A stretch of 64,000 bases of DNA from Caldimonas tepidiphila (GCF_003569765.1 NZ_QXMG01000019.1:1-64000), one strand, 5' to 3'. Numbered from the stretch's first letter, positions 20,200 to 29,704 are shown. Numbers and translations: made by a program. The notes: generated from the letters alone by a model not told the origin.

Positions 20200-20474
20200 C
20201 ATTTCTTCACAATTATTTCACTCTTTATCTCTTTTCATCCCCCAGATGAGGGATGGGGGCGTCAGAGGGCGCTCAGTACAGTCGTTCCCAGTAGCTGTCA
20301 CACGGGGTCAGAGCCGATCCGGATCGAATCTTGCGAGGCAGGTGCCGAGCTGCGCCATCAAGAGCGATACCAACCAGCCGGCCTCGCCAAAGCTGTCGAA
20401 CACTACAGGCTCCCAACGACGTCCTTTTCAGGACTTCCGTCAGCCCATCCGGCCTTCCGGATGGGCTTTTTTTT
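20200..20474 (+). ncRNA. Candidate non-coding RNA or long 3' UTR
   Basis: After dadA there are 353 bp with no supported ORF. The start (about 20199-20240) is markedly AT-rich for this genome. Then come hairpins CATCCC-N8-GGGATG (about 20236-20255) and GTCC-N6-GGAC (20421-20434), and finally a very strong terminator (20442-20474). The terminator serves only the plus strand, so something is transcribed here: either dadA read-through or a separate small RNA. No clean -35/-10 pair was found, so the 5' end is a guess. Confidence 0.35.
20442..20474 (+). terminator. Strong Rho-independent terminator
   Basis: A perfect 11-bp stem AGCCCATCCGG/CCGGATGGGCT (20442-20452 and 20457-20467) with loop CCTT leads into eight consecutive T residues. 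The T tract is on the plus strand only. Confidence 0.93.
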
Positions 20475-20495
20475 GCGCGGCTGCCCGGCCACGCT

Positions 20496-21458
20496 TCAGC
20501 TGGCAGGCGCGAAGCCGGCGGCGAGCGCCGCGCGCAGGTGCGCGACCAGCTCCTGCACCGCGCGCGGCACCTGCGGGCTCCAGGGCCGCATCGCGTAGAC
20601 GCCCTCGCCGAAGAAGCCGACCGGGCGCCAGTCGGGCAGCAGCTCGCGCAGTCGGCCCGCGCGCAGCGCGGCGGCGGCGCTGAAGTCCGGCAGCAGCGCC
20701 ACGCCGAGGCCGGAGAGCACCGCGTCGCGCAGCACCTCCGAGTTGTTCGCGCGCAGCGGCCCGCCCACCGCCACGCTCACCCGCTCCGGCTCCTCGCCGC
20801 TCGCGCCGCGCTCGAACATCCACTGCGCCGGGCCGCCGCGCAGGTAGGGCAGGCAGTCGTGCGCGGCGAGCTCCGACGGATGCCGCGGCACGCCGCGGCG
20901 GCGCAGGTAGCCGGCCGAGGCCACCAGCAGCGCGCGCGAGCCGCACAGCCGCCACGCCACATGGTTGTCCGGCGGCGCGCTGGTGTGGCGCACCGCGAGG
21001 TCGAACCCCTCCTGCGCCAGGTTCACGAGCCGGTCCGACAGGTCGAGCTCGATGCGGATCTCGGGCCAGCGGCGCAGGAACTCCTCGAGGTGCGGCGCGA
21101 CATGCTGGCGTCCGAGCGCCACCGGCGCGGTGAGCCGCACGAGCCCGCGCGGCCGCCCGGCGAGCTCGCGCACGCCGAGCAGGCCCTGCTCGATCTGCGC
21201 GAAGCTCGCCGCGGTCGAGTCCACCAGCCGCTGGCCGGCGTCGGTGAGCCGCACGCTGCGCGTGGTGCGCTGCACCAGCGGCAGGCCGACCGCGCGCTCG
21301 AGCTCCGCGACGCGCTGGCTCACCGCCGCCTTCGACAGCCCGAGCCGCTGCGCCGCCTTCGTGAAACTGCCCTGCTGCGCGATCACGCCGAGCGCGTGCA
21401 GGTGGGCCCAGAGGGTCTCGGCCCGGCTCGCGGGCGGCGTATCGTGTGGCGTCGTCAT
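20496..21458 (-). CDS. hpdR: LysR-family regulator, likely 3-hydroxypropionate-responsive (HpdR-type)
   Basis: The protein has 320 aa. The N-terminal helix-turn-helix is [21 protein letters not shown] (residues 31-51), and the [12 protein letters not shown] wing and effector domain are typical of the CrgA/AaeR branch. It is divergent from mmsA. An ATTGTTCA-N6-TGAACAAT operator (21465-21486) lies just upstream of its start. The same operator precedes the GMC dehydrogenase at 42.6 kb. In Pseudomonas and Cupriavidus, LysR proteins beside mmsA and a GMC 3-hydroxypropionate dehydrogenase respond to 3-hydroxypropionate; that assignment here is inference from context. Confidence 0.82.
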   Translation of the reverse strand: MTTPHDTPPASRAETLWAHLHALGVIAQQGSFTKAAQRLGLSKAAVSQRVAELERAVGLPLVQRTTRSVRLTDAGQRLVDSTAASFAQIEQGLLGVRELAGRPRGLVRLTAPVALGRQHVAPHLEEFLRRWPEIRIELDLSDRLVNLAQEGFDLAVRHTSAPPDNHVAWRLCGSRALLVASAGYLRRRGVPRHPSELAAHDCLPYLRGGPAQWMFERGASGEEPERVSVAVGGPLRANNSEVLRDAVLSGLGVALLPDFSAAAALRAGRLRELLPDWRPVGFFGEGVYAMRPWSPQVPRAVQELVAHLRAALAAGFAPAS

Positions 21459-21464
21459 GCCGCG

Positions 21465-21486
21465 ATTGTTCACGCAACTGAACAAT
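21465..21486. promoter_or_regulatory. LysR operator upstream of mmsA
   Basis: ATTGTTCA-CGCAAC-TGAACAAT is an 8-bp perfect inverted repeat with a 6-nt spacer; T-N11-A can be read in it. The same dyad, with a different spacer, occurs at 42477-42498. It lies 18 nt upstream of the mmsA -35 element, the usual place for an activating LysR site. Confidence 0.8.
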
Positions 21487-21504
21487 GTGGTCACGCCCGC
21501 GGGC

Positions 21505-21533
21505 TGTGCAGCGGCCCCGCCCGCGCCTATGCT
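21505..21533 (+). promoter_or_regulatory. Promoter of mmsA
   Basis: TGTGCA (21505-21510), 17-nt spacer, TATGCT (21528-21533). The weak -35 fits an activator-dependent promoter. Both hexamers and both spacings are identical in the promoter of the GMC dehydrogenase gene. Confidence 0.68.
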
Positions 21534-21563
21534 CGATGCAGCAACGCAACAGGAGAGACTGCC

Positions 21564-23084
<1,521 letters not shown>

Positions 23085-23109
23085 GCGCCGCGGCACGCTG
23101 AGCTCCGAG

Positions 23110-23135
23110 AGGCCGGCCGACGCCGGCCTTTCTTC
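23110..23135 (+). terminator. Terminator of mmsA
   Basis: AGGCCGGC/GCCGGCCT (23110-23117 and 23122-23129) with loop CGAC is followed by TTCTTC, 25 bp after the mmsA stop. Confidence 0.8.
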
Positions 23136-23227
23136 ATGGCCCGGCCTGCCCGGGCGAGCAAGAATCGGGTGGCCCGCCGGGTCGGACGCCGGGATACTGG
23201 CGCTCCTGAACCTCAGGTCCCACTCCC

Positions 23228-24130
23228 GTGAACACCGCCAGCACCCTCCGGCTCCTCGCCCTCGCCGCCCTGTGGGGCGCGTCCTTCCTGTTCATGCGCA
23301 TCGGCGCGCCGGCCTTCGGGCCCGCGTGGCTGATGGAGGCGCGCGTCGGCCTCGCCGCGCTCTTCCTCGCCGGCATCGCGCTCGCGCTGCGCCGGCCGCT
23401 GCGACTGCGCGAGCGCCGCGCCCACTACCTGGTGCTCGGCTTCTTCAACTCCGCGCTGCCCTTCCTGCTCTACGGCTTCGCGGCGCGCACGCTGCCGGCC
23501 TCGCTGCTGTCGGTGCTCAACGCCACCGCGCCGATCTGGGGCGCGGTGATCGGCGCGCTGTGGACGCGCACCGCGCTGTCGCCGCGCACGCTCGTCGGCC
23601 TGGCGCTCGGCATCTCGGGCGTCGCGCTGCTGGTCGGGCTCGACACCGCGGTGCTGCACCCCGGCGCGGCGCTTTCGGTGCTGGCCTGCCTGGGGGCGAC
23701 CTGCTGCTACGGCATCGCCTCGGTCTACGCGAGGACCGCGCCGCGTGCGCAGGGGGTCGACCCCTTCTCGAACACGCACGGCAGCATGTGGGCCGCGACG
23801 CTGCTGCTCGTGCCCGCCCTGCCCTTCTTCCCCGCTCCGGCGCCGGCCGCGCCCGGCGCGCTCGCCGCGGTGCTCGCGCTCGGCGTGCTGTGCACCGCGG
23901 TCGCCTACCTGCTGTACTTCCGGCTGATCGCCGACATCGGCGCAACGCGCTCGCTCACCGTCACCTTCCTGATCCCGGTGTTCGGCATGCTGTTCGGACA
24001 CCTCTTCCTCGGCGAGCCGCTCGGCTGGCACACCGCGGCGGGTGCCGCGCTGGTGCTCGCCGGCACCGCGCTCGTCACCGGCTTCTCGCCGGCCGGCCTG
24101 CTCGCCAGAAAGGAGACCGCCCATGGATGA
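23228..24130 (+). CDS. EamA/DMT-family transporter
   Basis: This is an integral membrane protein of 300 aa with about ten hydrophobic helices, in two repeated EamA halves (first half LLALAALWGASFLFMRIGAPAFGP; second half beginning near residue 150). The family exports metabolites such as amino acids or their analogues. The start is a GTG at 23228 with a weak ribosome site; no better start is in frame. The stop overlaps the following Ada-like gene by 8 bp (24123-24130), implying co-expression with a repair protein. The substrate is unknown. Confidence 0.88.
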   Translation: MNTASTLRLLALAALWGASFLFMRIGAPAFGPAWLMEARVGLAALFLAGIALALRRPLRLRERRAHYLVLGFFNSALPFLLYGFAARTLPASLLSVLNATAPIWGAVIGALWTRTALSPRTLVGLALGISGVALLVGLDTAVLHPGAALSVLACLGATCCYGIASVYARTAPRAQGVDPFSNTHGSMWAATLLLVPALPFFPAPAPAAPGALAAVLALGVLCTAVAYLLYFRLIADIGATRSLTVTFLIPVFGMLFGHLFLGEPLGWHTAAGAALVLAGTALVTGFSPAGLLARKETAHG

Positions 24131-24995
24131 GGACACCCTGCCCGGGGTCGAGGCCCGGCACTACGAGCAGGTCGCGAAGGCGATCGGCTACCTGCGGGCG
24201 AACGCGCTGCGCCAGCCGCCGCTCGTCGAGGTGGCGGCCGCAGTGGGGCTGAGCGAGCACCATCTGCAGCGCGTGTTCAGCGAATGGGCGGGCGTGTCGC
24301 CGAAGCGCTTCCTGCAGTCGCTCACGAAGGCGCACGCGCTCGCGGCGCTGCGCGCCTCGGCCGACGTGCTCGACGCCGCGCTCGCCTCGGGCCTGTCCGG
24401 GCCGGGCCGGCTGCACGACCTGATCGTGAGCTGCGAGGCGATGACGCCCGGCGAGGTCAGGGCGCTCGGCGCCGGCCTCGAGATCGGCCACGGCTTCGCG
24501 GCGACGCCCTTCGGCGAGGCGCTGCTCGGCTGGACGCCGCGCGGCCTGTGCCACCTCGAGTTCCGCGACGGCACGCGCGAGGCGCTGCTCGCCGCGCTGC
24601 GCTCGCTGTGGCCGCACGCGACGCTGCGCCGCGACGACGCGGGCGCCGCGGCGCTCGCCGGGCAGGTCTTCCCGCGCCTGCCGGCACCGCGCCGCCTGCA
24701 CCTGGTGCTGCGCGGCACGAACTTCCAGATCCAGGTCTGGGAGGCGCTGCTGCGCACGCGGCCCGGCCAGCTGCTGTCCTACGCGCAGCTCGCCGCGATG
24801 GCCGGCCTGCCGCGCGCTCCGCGCGCAGTCGGCAGCGCCGTGGGGGCCAACACGCTCGGCGTGCTGATCCCCTGCCACCGCGTGATCCGCGGCAGCGGCG
24901 ACTGCAGCGACTACCGCTGGGGCGTGGTGCGCAAGCTCGCGCTGCAGGGCTGGGAGGCGGCGCGCGCCGCGGCGGTGGCCGAGGCAGGCCGATGA
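24123..24995 (+). CDS. AraC-HTH/methylated-DNA-cysteine S-methyltransferase fusion (Ada-like)
   Basis: This 290-aa two-domain protein has an AraC-type helix-turn-helix (ALRQPPLVEVAAAVGLSEHHLQ, residues about 29-50). An O6-alkylguanine-DNA methyltransferase domain follows, with the active-site cysteine in IPCHRVIR (Cys251). It lacks the N-terminal zinc phosphotriester domain of E. coli Ada, so it repairs O6-methylguanine but cannot be switched on in the classical way. The start is ATG 24123, inside the end of the DMT gene. It is probably translationally coupled to that transporter. Confidence 0.9.
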   Translation: MDEDTLPGVEARHYEQVAKAIGYLRANALRQPPLVEVAAAVGLSEHHLQRVFSEWAGVSPKRFLQSLTKAHALAALRASADVLDAALASGLSGPGRLHDLIVSCEAMTPGEVRALGAGLEIGHGFAATPFGEALLGWTPRGLCHLEFRDGTREALLAALRSLWPHATLRRDDAGAAALAGQVFPRLPAPRRLHLVLRGTNFQIQVWEALLRTRPGQLLSYAQLAAMAGLPRAPRAVGSAVGANTLGVLIPCHRVIRGSGDCSDYRWGVVRKLALQGWEAARAAAVAEAGR

Positions 24996-25029
24996 AAAAA
25001 GTGCCGGCGAGAAGGAACTCGACCGGCAC
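24995..25029 (-). terminator. Terminator of the ferritin-like gene cluster
   Basis: The stem GTGCCGG/CCGGCAC (25001-25007 and 25023-25029) has an inner CGAG/CTCG helix. Read on the minus strand it is followed by TTTTTT (plus-strand A run 24995-25000), about 100 bp beyond the ferritin-like stop. It overlaps the Ada-like stop codon region on the other strand. Confidence 0.82.
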
Positions 25030-25129
25030 CTGAAAAGAAGGAACGCGAGCCCATTCTCGCGCCGGGCGCGCCGGGCCCGCAGGCGATGCCCGACGGGATT
25101 CCGGGCATCACGGCACTGCGACCGAGAGG

Positions 25130-26068
25130 TCAGCTGCTGCCCTGGTCCCGCTGGCCCTCGGAGCCCGGGGCGCCACGCGGCGCGGTCGGGTCCAGCCCGT
25201 TGGCCGAGCCGCCGCCGACCGTGCCCTTGATCGGCGGGTTGTCCTCGCCGGGGCTCGAATCGTGGAACAGGCCGCCGCCCGCGGTGGGCATCGCCTCGGA
25301 GCCCGGTGCGATCCGGTCGCGGTCAGCCGGAAGGCTGCCGGTCGCCTCGGCGAGCACCGAGGCCTCGTACATGCGGCGCACCTCGACGAGGTGCTGGTTC
25401 TCCTGGTGCAGCGCCTGCGCGAAGCGCTCGGCGAGCTCCGGGTGGCCCGACTGGCGCGAGAGCGTGATCAGCAGCTCCCAGCCGGCGTTGTCCACCAGCT
25501 CGGCGTCGAGGATCACGTGCAGGCACTGCGACACCGAGGTGCGCGGGTCGGTCAGCACCTGCATCATGCCCATGCCCTCGACGCCGACCATGTCGGCGCA
25601 GGGGGTCTGGGCGGTCGGGTCGGCGCCGATCGAGTCGAGCGCGTCGGCGACCATCGCGAAGTGCTGCGCCTCCTCCATGCGGAAATGGCGCAGCCGGTCC
25701 GCCGCGCCGGCGCCGAGGCTCGCCGGGTCGGCCTCGCACTTGGCGAGCAGCGCGTCGTAGAGGCGCACGCCCGAGCGCTCGAAGGCGAGGCGCTCGCCGA
25801 GCTTGTCGATCAGCACCTGCGGGCGCCGCCCGGTGAGGAAGCCCTTGCCGGTCTCGAGCATGCCGGTCAGCGTGCCCGGCACGGGCACCGAGCCGATCGT
25901 GTCCGACTCGCTGATGTAGCGCTGGCGCATCTCGGACACCGCCTCCTTGTCGCCGAGGGAGGTGGGCACGGTGTGGTCGGTGCCCTCGCGCATCTCGCGG
26001 ATGTCCAGCGGCGACATCTGGATGCCGGTGCGGTTGCGGCCGACGTGGGTCTGCGGTTTCATGGCCAT
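25130..26068 (-). CDS. Ferritin-like domain protein, 312 aa
   Basis: The central part is a four-helix-bundle ferritin-like domain with two E-x-x-H diiron motifs: EEAQHFAM and ENQHLVEV, plus an upstream Glu in AFERSGVRLYD. The flanks are Gly/Ser/Pro-rich and look disordered (C terminus SSPGEDNPPIKGTVGGGSANG). No signal peptide. The open frame upstream is ignored; ATG at 26068 follows a GGAAC-type site. It is the third gene of a three-gene minus-strand set with another ferritin-like protein 29 bp upstream. Likely iron or oxidant stress protection; the exact role is unknown. Confidence 0.85.
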   Translation of the reverse strand: MAMKPQTHVGRNRTGIQMSPLDIREMREGTDHTVPTSLGDKEAVSEMRQRYISESDTIGSVPVPGTLTGMLETGKGFLTGRRPQVLIDKLGERLAFERSGVRLYDALLAKCEADPASLGAGAADRLRHFRMEEAQHFAMVADALDSIGADPTAQTPCADMVGVEGMGMMQVLTDPRTSVSQCLHVILDAELVDNAGWELLITLSRQSGHPELAERFAQALHQENQHLVEVRRMYEASVLAEATGSLPADRDRIAPGSEAMPTAGGGLFHDSSPGEDNPPIKGTVGGGSANGLDPTAPRGAPGSEGQRDQGSS

Positions 26069-26097
26069 GGAATGTTCCTTTCGCGGTCGGCGACGGC

Positions 26098-27267
26098 TCA
26101 GGCCGCGCGCCGGTTGAGTTCGGTGCCCGGGCGCCAGACGTAGCCGGCGGCCACCATCTGCGACGGCGAGCCGTCGGCGTTGAGCTGGGCGCGGTAGTCG
26201 AGCGAGCGCTGCGGCTCCTGCGCCCTGTTCACGAACTGCGAGCCGTCGGCGCGCAGGTCCACCTCGTTGGCGAGCACCTGGCGCACGAACTCGCGCTGGC
26301 TCTTGATCGGCATCGGCTCGGGCAGGTTGGCCGGCAGGATCTCGGCCGCGTCGCGGCGCTCGATGTTCTGGAACATCTCGATCGCGACGTGCAGGTGGCC
26401 GAGCTCGTAGTCGAGGAAGCGCTCCCACAGCGCCTTCAGCCGCGGGTTGGTCTCGGCGTGCGCGCAGGAGAAGTAGTTGTAGACCTCGTTGGCCTCGTGC
26501 AGCACCCACTTCTCGAGCCAGGTCTCGTTCGGGTCGATGATCGACTCGTACTGCGTGACGTGCTGCTCCTCGATCGAGGCGATCTCGGCGTAGAGCTGGC
26601 GCGCCACCGGGTCCGCGAACAGCGGCCCGATGTTCATGTAGTAGTTGTGGGTCTGCTGCTCCGCGGCCATGATGGTCAGCGCGTGCATCTTCGACAGCGG
26701 GTGCGCCTTGGTGCGGTCGTAGTGGGCGCGCAGGTCGTCCTCCGGGTGGCGGTGCTCGTCGATCGTCGGGCGGCCCGGCAGGATGTCGGTGTAGCTCTGC
26801 AGGATGTTGTTGGCATCCTTGCCCTCGAGCCGGTCGAGCAGCGCCGAGTAGCGGTACATGTGGTCGAAGTCCTCGAGCAGCCCGTAGCGGTAGACCTGCG
26901 CGAGGTACTCGTCGGGCTCGCGCAGCGCCACGCCCGCGGTCACGTCGATCGCCACCTGCTCGTAGGCGATGGTGGTCTCCAGCGGCGAGTGGTCAGGGCC
27001 GAGCAGCCAGTTGACGGTGGTCGCCTGGTGCTGCTCGACGCGGCGCACGCGCGCGAGCGTGGCACGCAGCGCCGGATCCGCGTTCATGCGCGCGGCCGAG
27101 TGCGAGAAGCGCAGCGCCTCCATCTCCAGGCCGTTGAGCAGGATCACGTTGATGCGGGTGTAGGCGTCGTCGTCGAGCTTGCTGATGGGTTTCTGGACCA
27201 TGTCGCGCCACGTGAAGCGCTGCCTCTCGAGCGGACAGCCCTTGTTGTCGAGCAGGGAGAAGATCAT
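26098..27267 (-). CDS. Ferritin-like protein, 389 aa
   Basis: This protein is almost entirely helical and carries several Glu/His pairs suited to diiron binding: RRVEQHQATT, AAEQQTHNYYM and SIEEQHVTQYES. The last two are spaced like the helices of ferritin-like folds. No membrane segment or export signal is visible. The start at 27267 is close to a GGAGGTTCC site read on the minus strand. With the downstream 312-aa ferritin-like protein it forms a tandem of non-identical members, a set seen in stress islands of Burkholderiales. The function is not established. Confidence 0.83.
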   Translation of the reverse strand: MIFSLLDNKGCPLERQRFTWRDMVQKPISKLDDDAYTRINVILLNGLEMEALRFSHSAARMNADPALRATLARVRRVEQHQATTVNWLLGPDHSPLETTIAYEQVAIDVTAGVALREPDEYLAQVYRYGLLEDFDHMYRYSALLDRLEGKDANNILQSYTDILPGRPTIDEHRHPEDDLRAHYDRTKAHPLSKMHALTIMAAEQQTHNYYMNIGPLFADPVARQLYAEIASIEEQHVTQYESIIDPNETWLEKWVLHEANEVYNYFSCAHAETNPRLKALWERFLDYELGHLHVAIEMFQNIERRDAAEILPANLPEPMPIKSQREFVRQVLANEVDLRADGSQFVNRAQEPQRSLDYRAQLNADGSPSQMVAAGYVWRPGTELNRRAA

Positions 27268-27405
27268 CGGAACCTCCGGGAAGCGGAAAAGGTGGTGCAG
27301 AAGGCGCGCGGCGCCGACCCTCGCGCCGGCGCCGCCCCCCGTTCGGGGGAGTCAGCAATCGGGAGACCCGCGGCGGCGGCGCGCCGGGGCCGTCCCCTCA
27401 GGCCC

Positions 27406-27783
27406 TCAGGAAGAGATGCCCGGGTCGTCGTTGCGCGGCGCCCACTCGTCGCCCACCTCCTGGCGCAGCATCTCGGCGAGTTCGTCGATCACCGCCTCGT
27501 CGACCACCTCGCCGAAGCGCTTGCCCAGCACCTTCTTCGGGCGGTAGGGCCCGTCCTCGACGTACAGGTAGTCGCCCTTGTCGTCGTGCGGCGTCGAGAT
27601 CGCCGGATCCTGGTAGCGCATCGCGAACCAGCGCCGCATCGCGCGGATCTGCAACTCGGGCGGCGCATCGCGCAGCCAGCCGTCCTGTGGGTCGAAGCGC
27701 GGGTCGTTGATGTCGCCCGCCTCGGGCGGCAGGTCGTAGCCCTCGGGGGAGAGGATCTGGGATTTCTGGGGAGTGCTGCTCAT
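27406..27783 (-). CDS. Conserved-looking hypothetical protein, 125 aa
   Basis: This is an acidic cytoplasmic protein without recognised domain, beginning SSTPQKSQILSPEGYDLPPE and rich in Asp, Pro and Arg. A central RAMRRWFAMRYQDPA block and C-terminal VGDEWAPRNDDPG are the most distinctive parts. The open frame upstream is ignored; ATG at 27783 is chosen, with GAGGATTCC upstream on the minus strand. It heads the minus-strand cluster leading to the two ferritin-like genes (138-bp gap) and is divergent from an SDR gene. A stress-related role is inferred from neighbours only. Confidence 0.7.
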   Translation of the reverse strand: MSSTPQKSQILSPEGYDLPPEAGDINDPRFDPQDGWLRDAPPELQIRAMRRWFAMRYQDPAISTPHDDKGDYLYVEDGPYRPKKVLGKRFGEVVDEAVIDELAEMLRQEVGDEWAPRNDDPGISS

Positions 27784-27925
27784 CGGGAATCCTCGCGACG
27801 CCGGCACGGCGCCTCCGGAGCGGGCGCCTCCGATGCACGGCGGAGATGCAAGACCGGCAGCAAGCCCCTTGCCCGGCGCGCCCGGGCTGCGCGAGGGGCG
27901 CGCCCCGCTGCGCCAGAATCGGCGC

Positions 27926-28708
27926 ATGGACACGACGACTTCCGAACCCCTCTCCCCCCTGCTGCTCGTGACCGGCGCGAGCCGCGGCATCGGCGCGGCC
28001 TGCGCGCGGCTCGCCGCAGCCGCCGGCTGGACGGTGGCAGTGAACTACGCGAGCCGCGCCGACGCGGCGCAGGCGCTGGTGCGCGAGATCGAGGCGCAGG
28101 GCGGGCGCGCCTTCGCGCTGCAGGCCGACGTGGCCGACGACGCGCAGGTGCGGCGCCTGTTCGACGCGCTCGACCGCGAGGCCGTCGCGCGCGGGCTGCG
28201 GCTGCGCGGCCTCGTCAACAACGCCGGCGTGGTGGACGTCGCGGCGCGCGTCGACGCGATGGACGCTGCACGGCTGCAGCGCATGTTCGCGGTCAACGTG
28301 TTCGGCAGCTTCCACTGCGCGCGCGAGGCGCTGCGGCGCATGAGCACGCGCCACGGCGGCACGGGCGGCAGCATCGTGAACCTGTCCTCGAGCGCGGCGC
28401 GCACCGGCGGCGCCGGGCAGTACGTGGACTACGCGGCGAGCAAGGGCGCGATCGACACCTTCACGGTCGGGCTCGCGCGCGAGGTGGCCGACGAGGGCGT
28501 GCGCGTCAACGCGGTGCGCCCTGGCGTCACCGACACCGAGATCCACGCCAGCGGCGGCCAGCCCGGCCGGGCCTGGGAGCTCGCGCCGCAGATCCCGCTG
28601 CGGCGCCCGGGCCGCGCCGACGAGATCGCGCAGGCCGTGCTCTGGCTGCTGTCGGACGCGGCGAGCTACACCACCGGCGCGCTGCTCGACGTGTCGGGAG
28701 GGCGCTGA
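27926..28708 (+). CDS. SDR-family oxidoreductase
   Basis: This 260-aa classical short-chain dehydrogenase has the cofactor motif TGASRGIG (residues 16-23), NNAG (about 98-101), the catalytic Ser in NLSSSAA and the YxxxK pair in YVDYAASKGA. The C-terminal LLDVSGGR ending is typical of FabG-like SDRs. A basic residue after the first beta strands suggests NADPH, but the substrate is unknown. It is divergent from the stress cluster and stands alone. A parS-like site follows 52 bp after the stop. Confidence 0.92.
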   Translation: MDTTTSEPLSPLLLVTGASRGIGAACARLAAAAGWTVAVNYASRADAAQALVREIEAQGGRAFALQADVADDAQVRRLFDALDREAVARGLRLRGLVNNAGVVDVAARVDAMDAARLQRMFAVNVFGSFHCAREALRRMSTRHGGTGGSIVNLSSSAARTGGAGQYVDYAASKGAIDTFTVGLAREVADEGVRVNAVRPGVTDTEIHASGGQPGRAWELAPQIPLRRPGRADEIAQAVLWLLSDAASYTTGALLDVSGGR

Positions 28709-28759
28709 ACGAAAGTCGGCGTGCCGCCAACTGCGACCGTGACGGAATCGCGCCGCGCG

Positions 28760-28775
28760 CGTTTCACGTGAAACA
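28760..28775. other. parS: parS-like centromere site
   Basis: CGTTTCACGTGAAACA matches the conserved bacterial parS consensus TGTTTCACGTGAAACA at 15 of 16 positions, and the inner 14 bases are a perfect palindrome. It lies in the intergenic region between the SDR gene and a small membrane protein gene. ParB binds such sites, which cluster near the replication origin. A second, weaker copy is at 40620. Confidence 0.85.
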
Positions 28776-28863
28776 GCGGCGACGCGGCGCCGGGGGCGGC
28801 CGGGACAATTCGTGCCCACGCCCGCCGGGATCGGCCCGATGGCGCGCGGTTCACGAGGTTCCC

Positions 28864-29073
28864 ATGGATTTCATCTGGAAGGTCTGGCGCCGCCAGCCCA
28901 GGCTCGGCCTGTACCTGCTCGGCCATGTCGCGATCCTGCTCGGCGCCTGGGGCACCGAGGAGAGCGGCTCGATGCTGCCGCTCGCGCTCGGCTCCTCGGC
29001 CGCGCTGATGCTGATGGTGCCGCTGCTGCGGCAGCTGCTCGCTCGTTTCCGCTCCCGCCGGACGCAGCGCTGA
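28864..29073 (+). CDS. Small membrane protein, 69 aa
   Basis: This protein has two hydrophobic segments: LGLYLLGHVAILLGAWG (about residues 14-30) and MLPLALGSSAALMLMVPLL (about 37-55). It ends in a strongly basic tail (RFRSRRTQR), expected to face the cytoplasm. ATG at 28864 follows CACGAGGTTCCC. It is not a recognised family. It stands between the parS-like site and the convergent general stress gene. Confidence 0.6.
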   Translation: MDFIWKVWRRQPRLGLYLLGHVAILLGAWGTEESGSMLPLALGSSAALMLMVPLLRQLLARFRSRRTQR

Positions 29074-29146
29074 GGCGCGCCCGCGCCCGGGGCGCGGGCG
29101 CGTCCTTCACGGGGCAGGCGGCGCGGCGCGCCGCCCGGTCAGGGGC

Positions 29147-29674
29147 TCAGCGGTGGACGTGCTCGCCGTTGTAGGACTTCCACTCGCGCTCGAAGTAGTC
29201 CGCATCCTCCTCGGAGCGCGGACGCACGCCCATCAGGATGCCGCCGTTCTTGACGCCTTCCTCGTAGTGCTTGACGCGCTCCTCGGGGATGCCCCAGCCG
29301 ATCAGTGCGCCGAGCAGGCCGCCGCTGGCCGCACCGGCCCCGGCGCCGGCGAGCGCCGCGGCGATCGGGCCGGCCACCACAAGGCCCAGGCCGGGAATCG
29401 CGATCGAGGTGCCGACCGCCGCCACCGCCGCGGCAATCGCGCCGATCGTGCCGCCGATCGCGCCGCCGATGCCGGCGCCCTCGGCCGCCTTGTTGCCGAG
29501 CTCGGTCTGCTGCTGCTGCGCGCCCGCGCCGGAGAAATGCTGCTGCCGGGTCGCGTCCGACATGACGACGTCGACGTCATTGTTGCCGTAACCGCGCGCG
29601 GTGAGGGACTGGTAGGCGCGCTCGGCGCTGTCGCGGTCGCGGAACAGCCCGGTGACGATTCGGGTATTGGGCAT
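29147..29674 (-). CDS. General stress protein (YflT/GSP17M-like N terminus, glycine-rich core)
   Basis: This 175-aa protein starts NTRIVTGLFRDRDSAERAYQSLTARGY, matching the general stress protein 17M/YflT domain. The middle (residues about 60-130) is a long Gly/Ala-rich hydrophobic region like the glycine-zipper segments of membrane-inserting stress proteins. The C terminus is charged (ERVKHYEEGVKNGGILMGVRP). The minus-strand ribosome site is AAAGGAG. An 8-bp inverted repeat (29705-29726) lies 30 bp upstream. The function is unknown; the family is stress-induced. Confidence 0.8.
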   Translation of the reverse strand: MPNTRIVTGLFRDRDSAERAYQSLTARGYGNNDVDVVMSDATRQQHFSGAGAQQQQTELGNKAAEGAGIGGAIGGTIGAIAAAVAAVGTSIAIPGLGLVVAGPIAAALAGAGAGAASGGLLGALIGWGIPEERVKHYEEGVKNGGILMGVRPRSEEDADYFEREWKSYNGEHVHR

Positions 29675-29704
29675 CTTTGAACTCCTTTGCTGTGAGGTTC
29701 GGGG

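Noticed and set aside
20280-20400. Possible tRNA-like sequence around GATCCGGATCGAATC
   Set aside because: A T-arm-like GATCGAATC is visible, but no acceptor stem, anticodon arm or CCA-compatible end can be folded.
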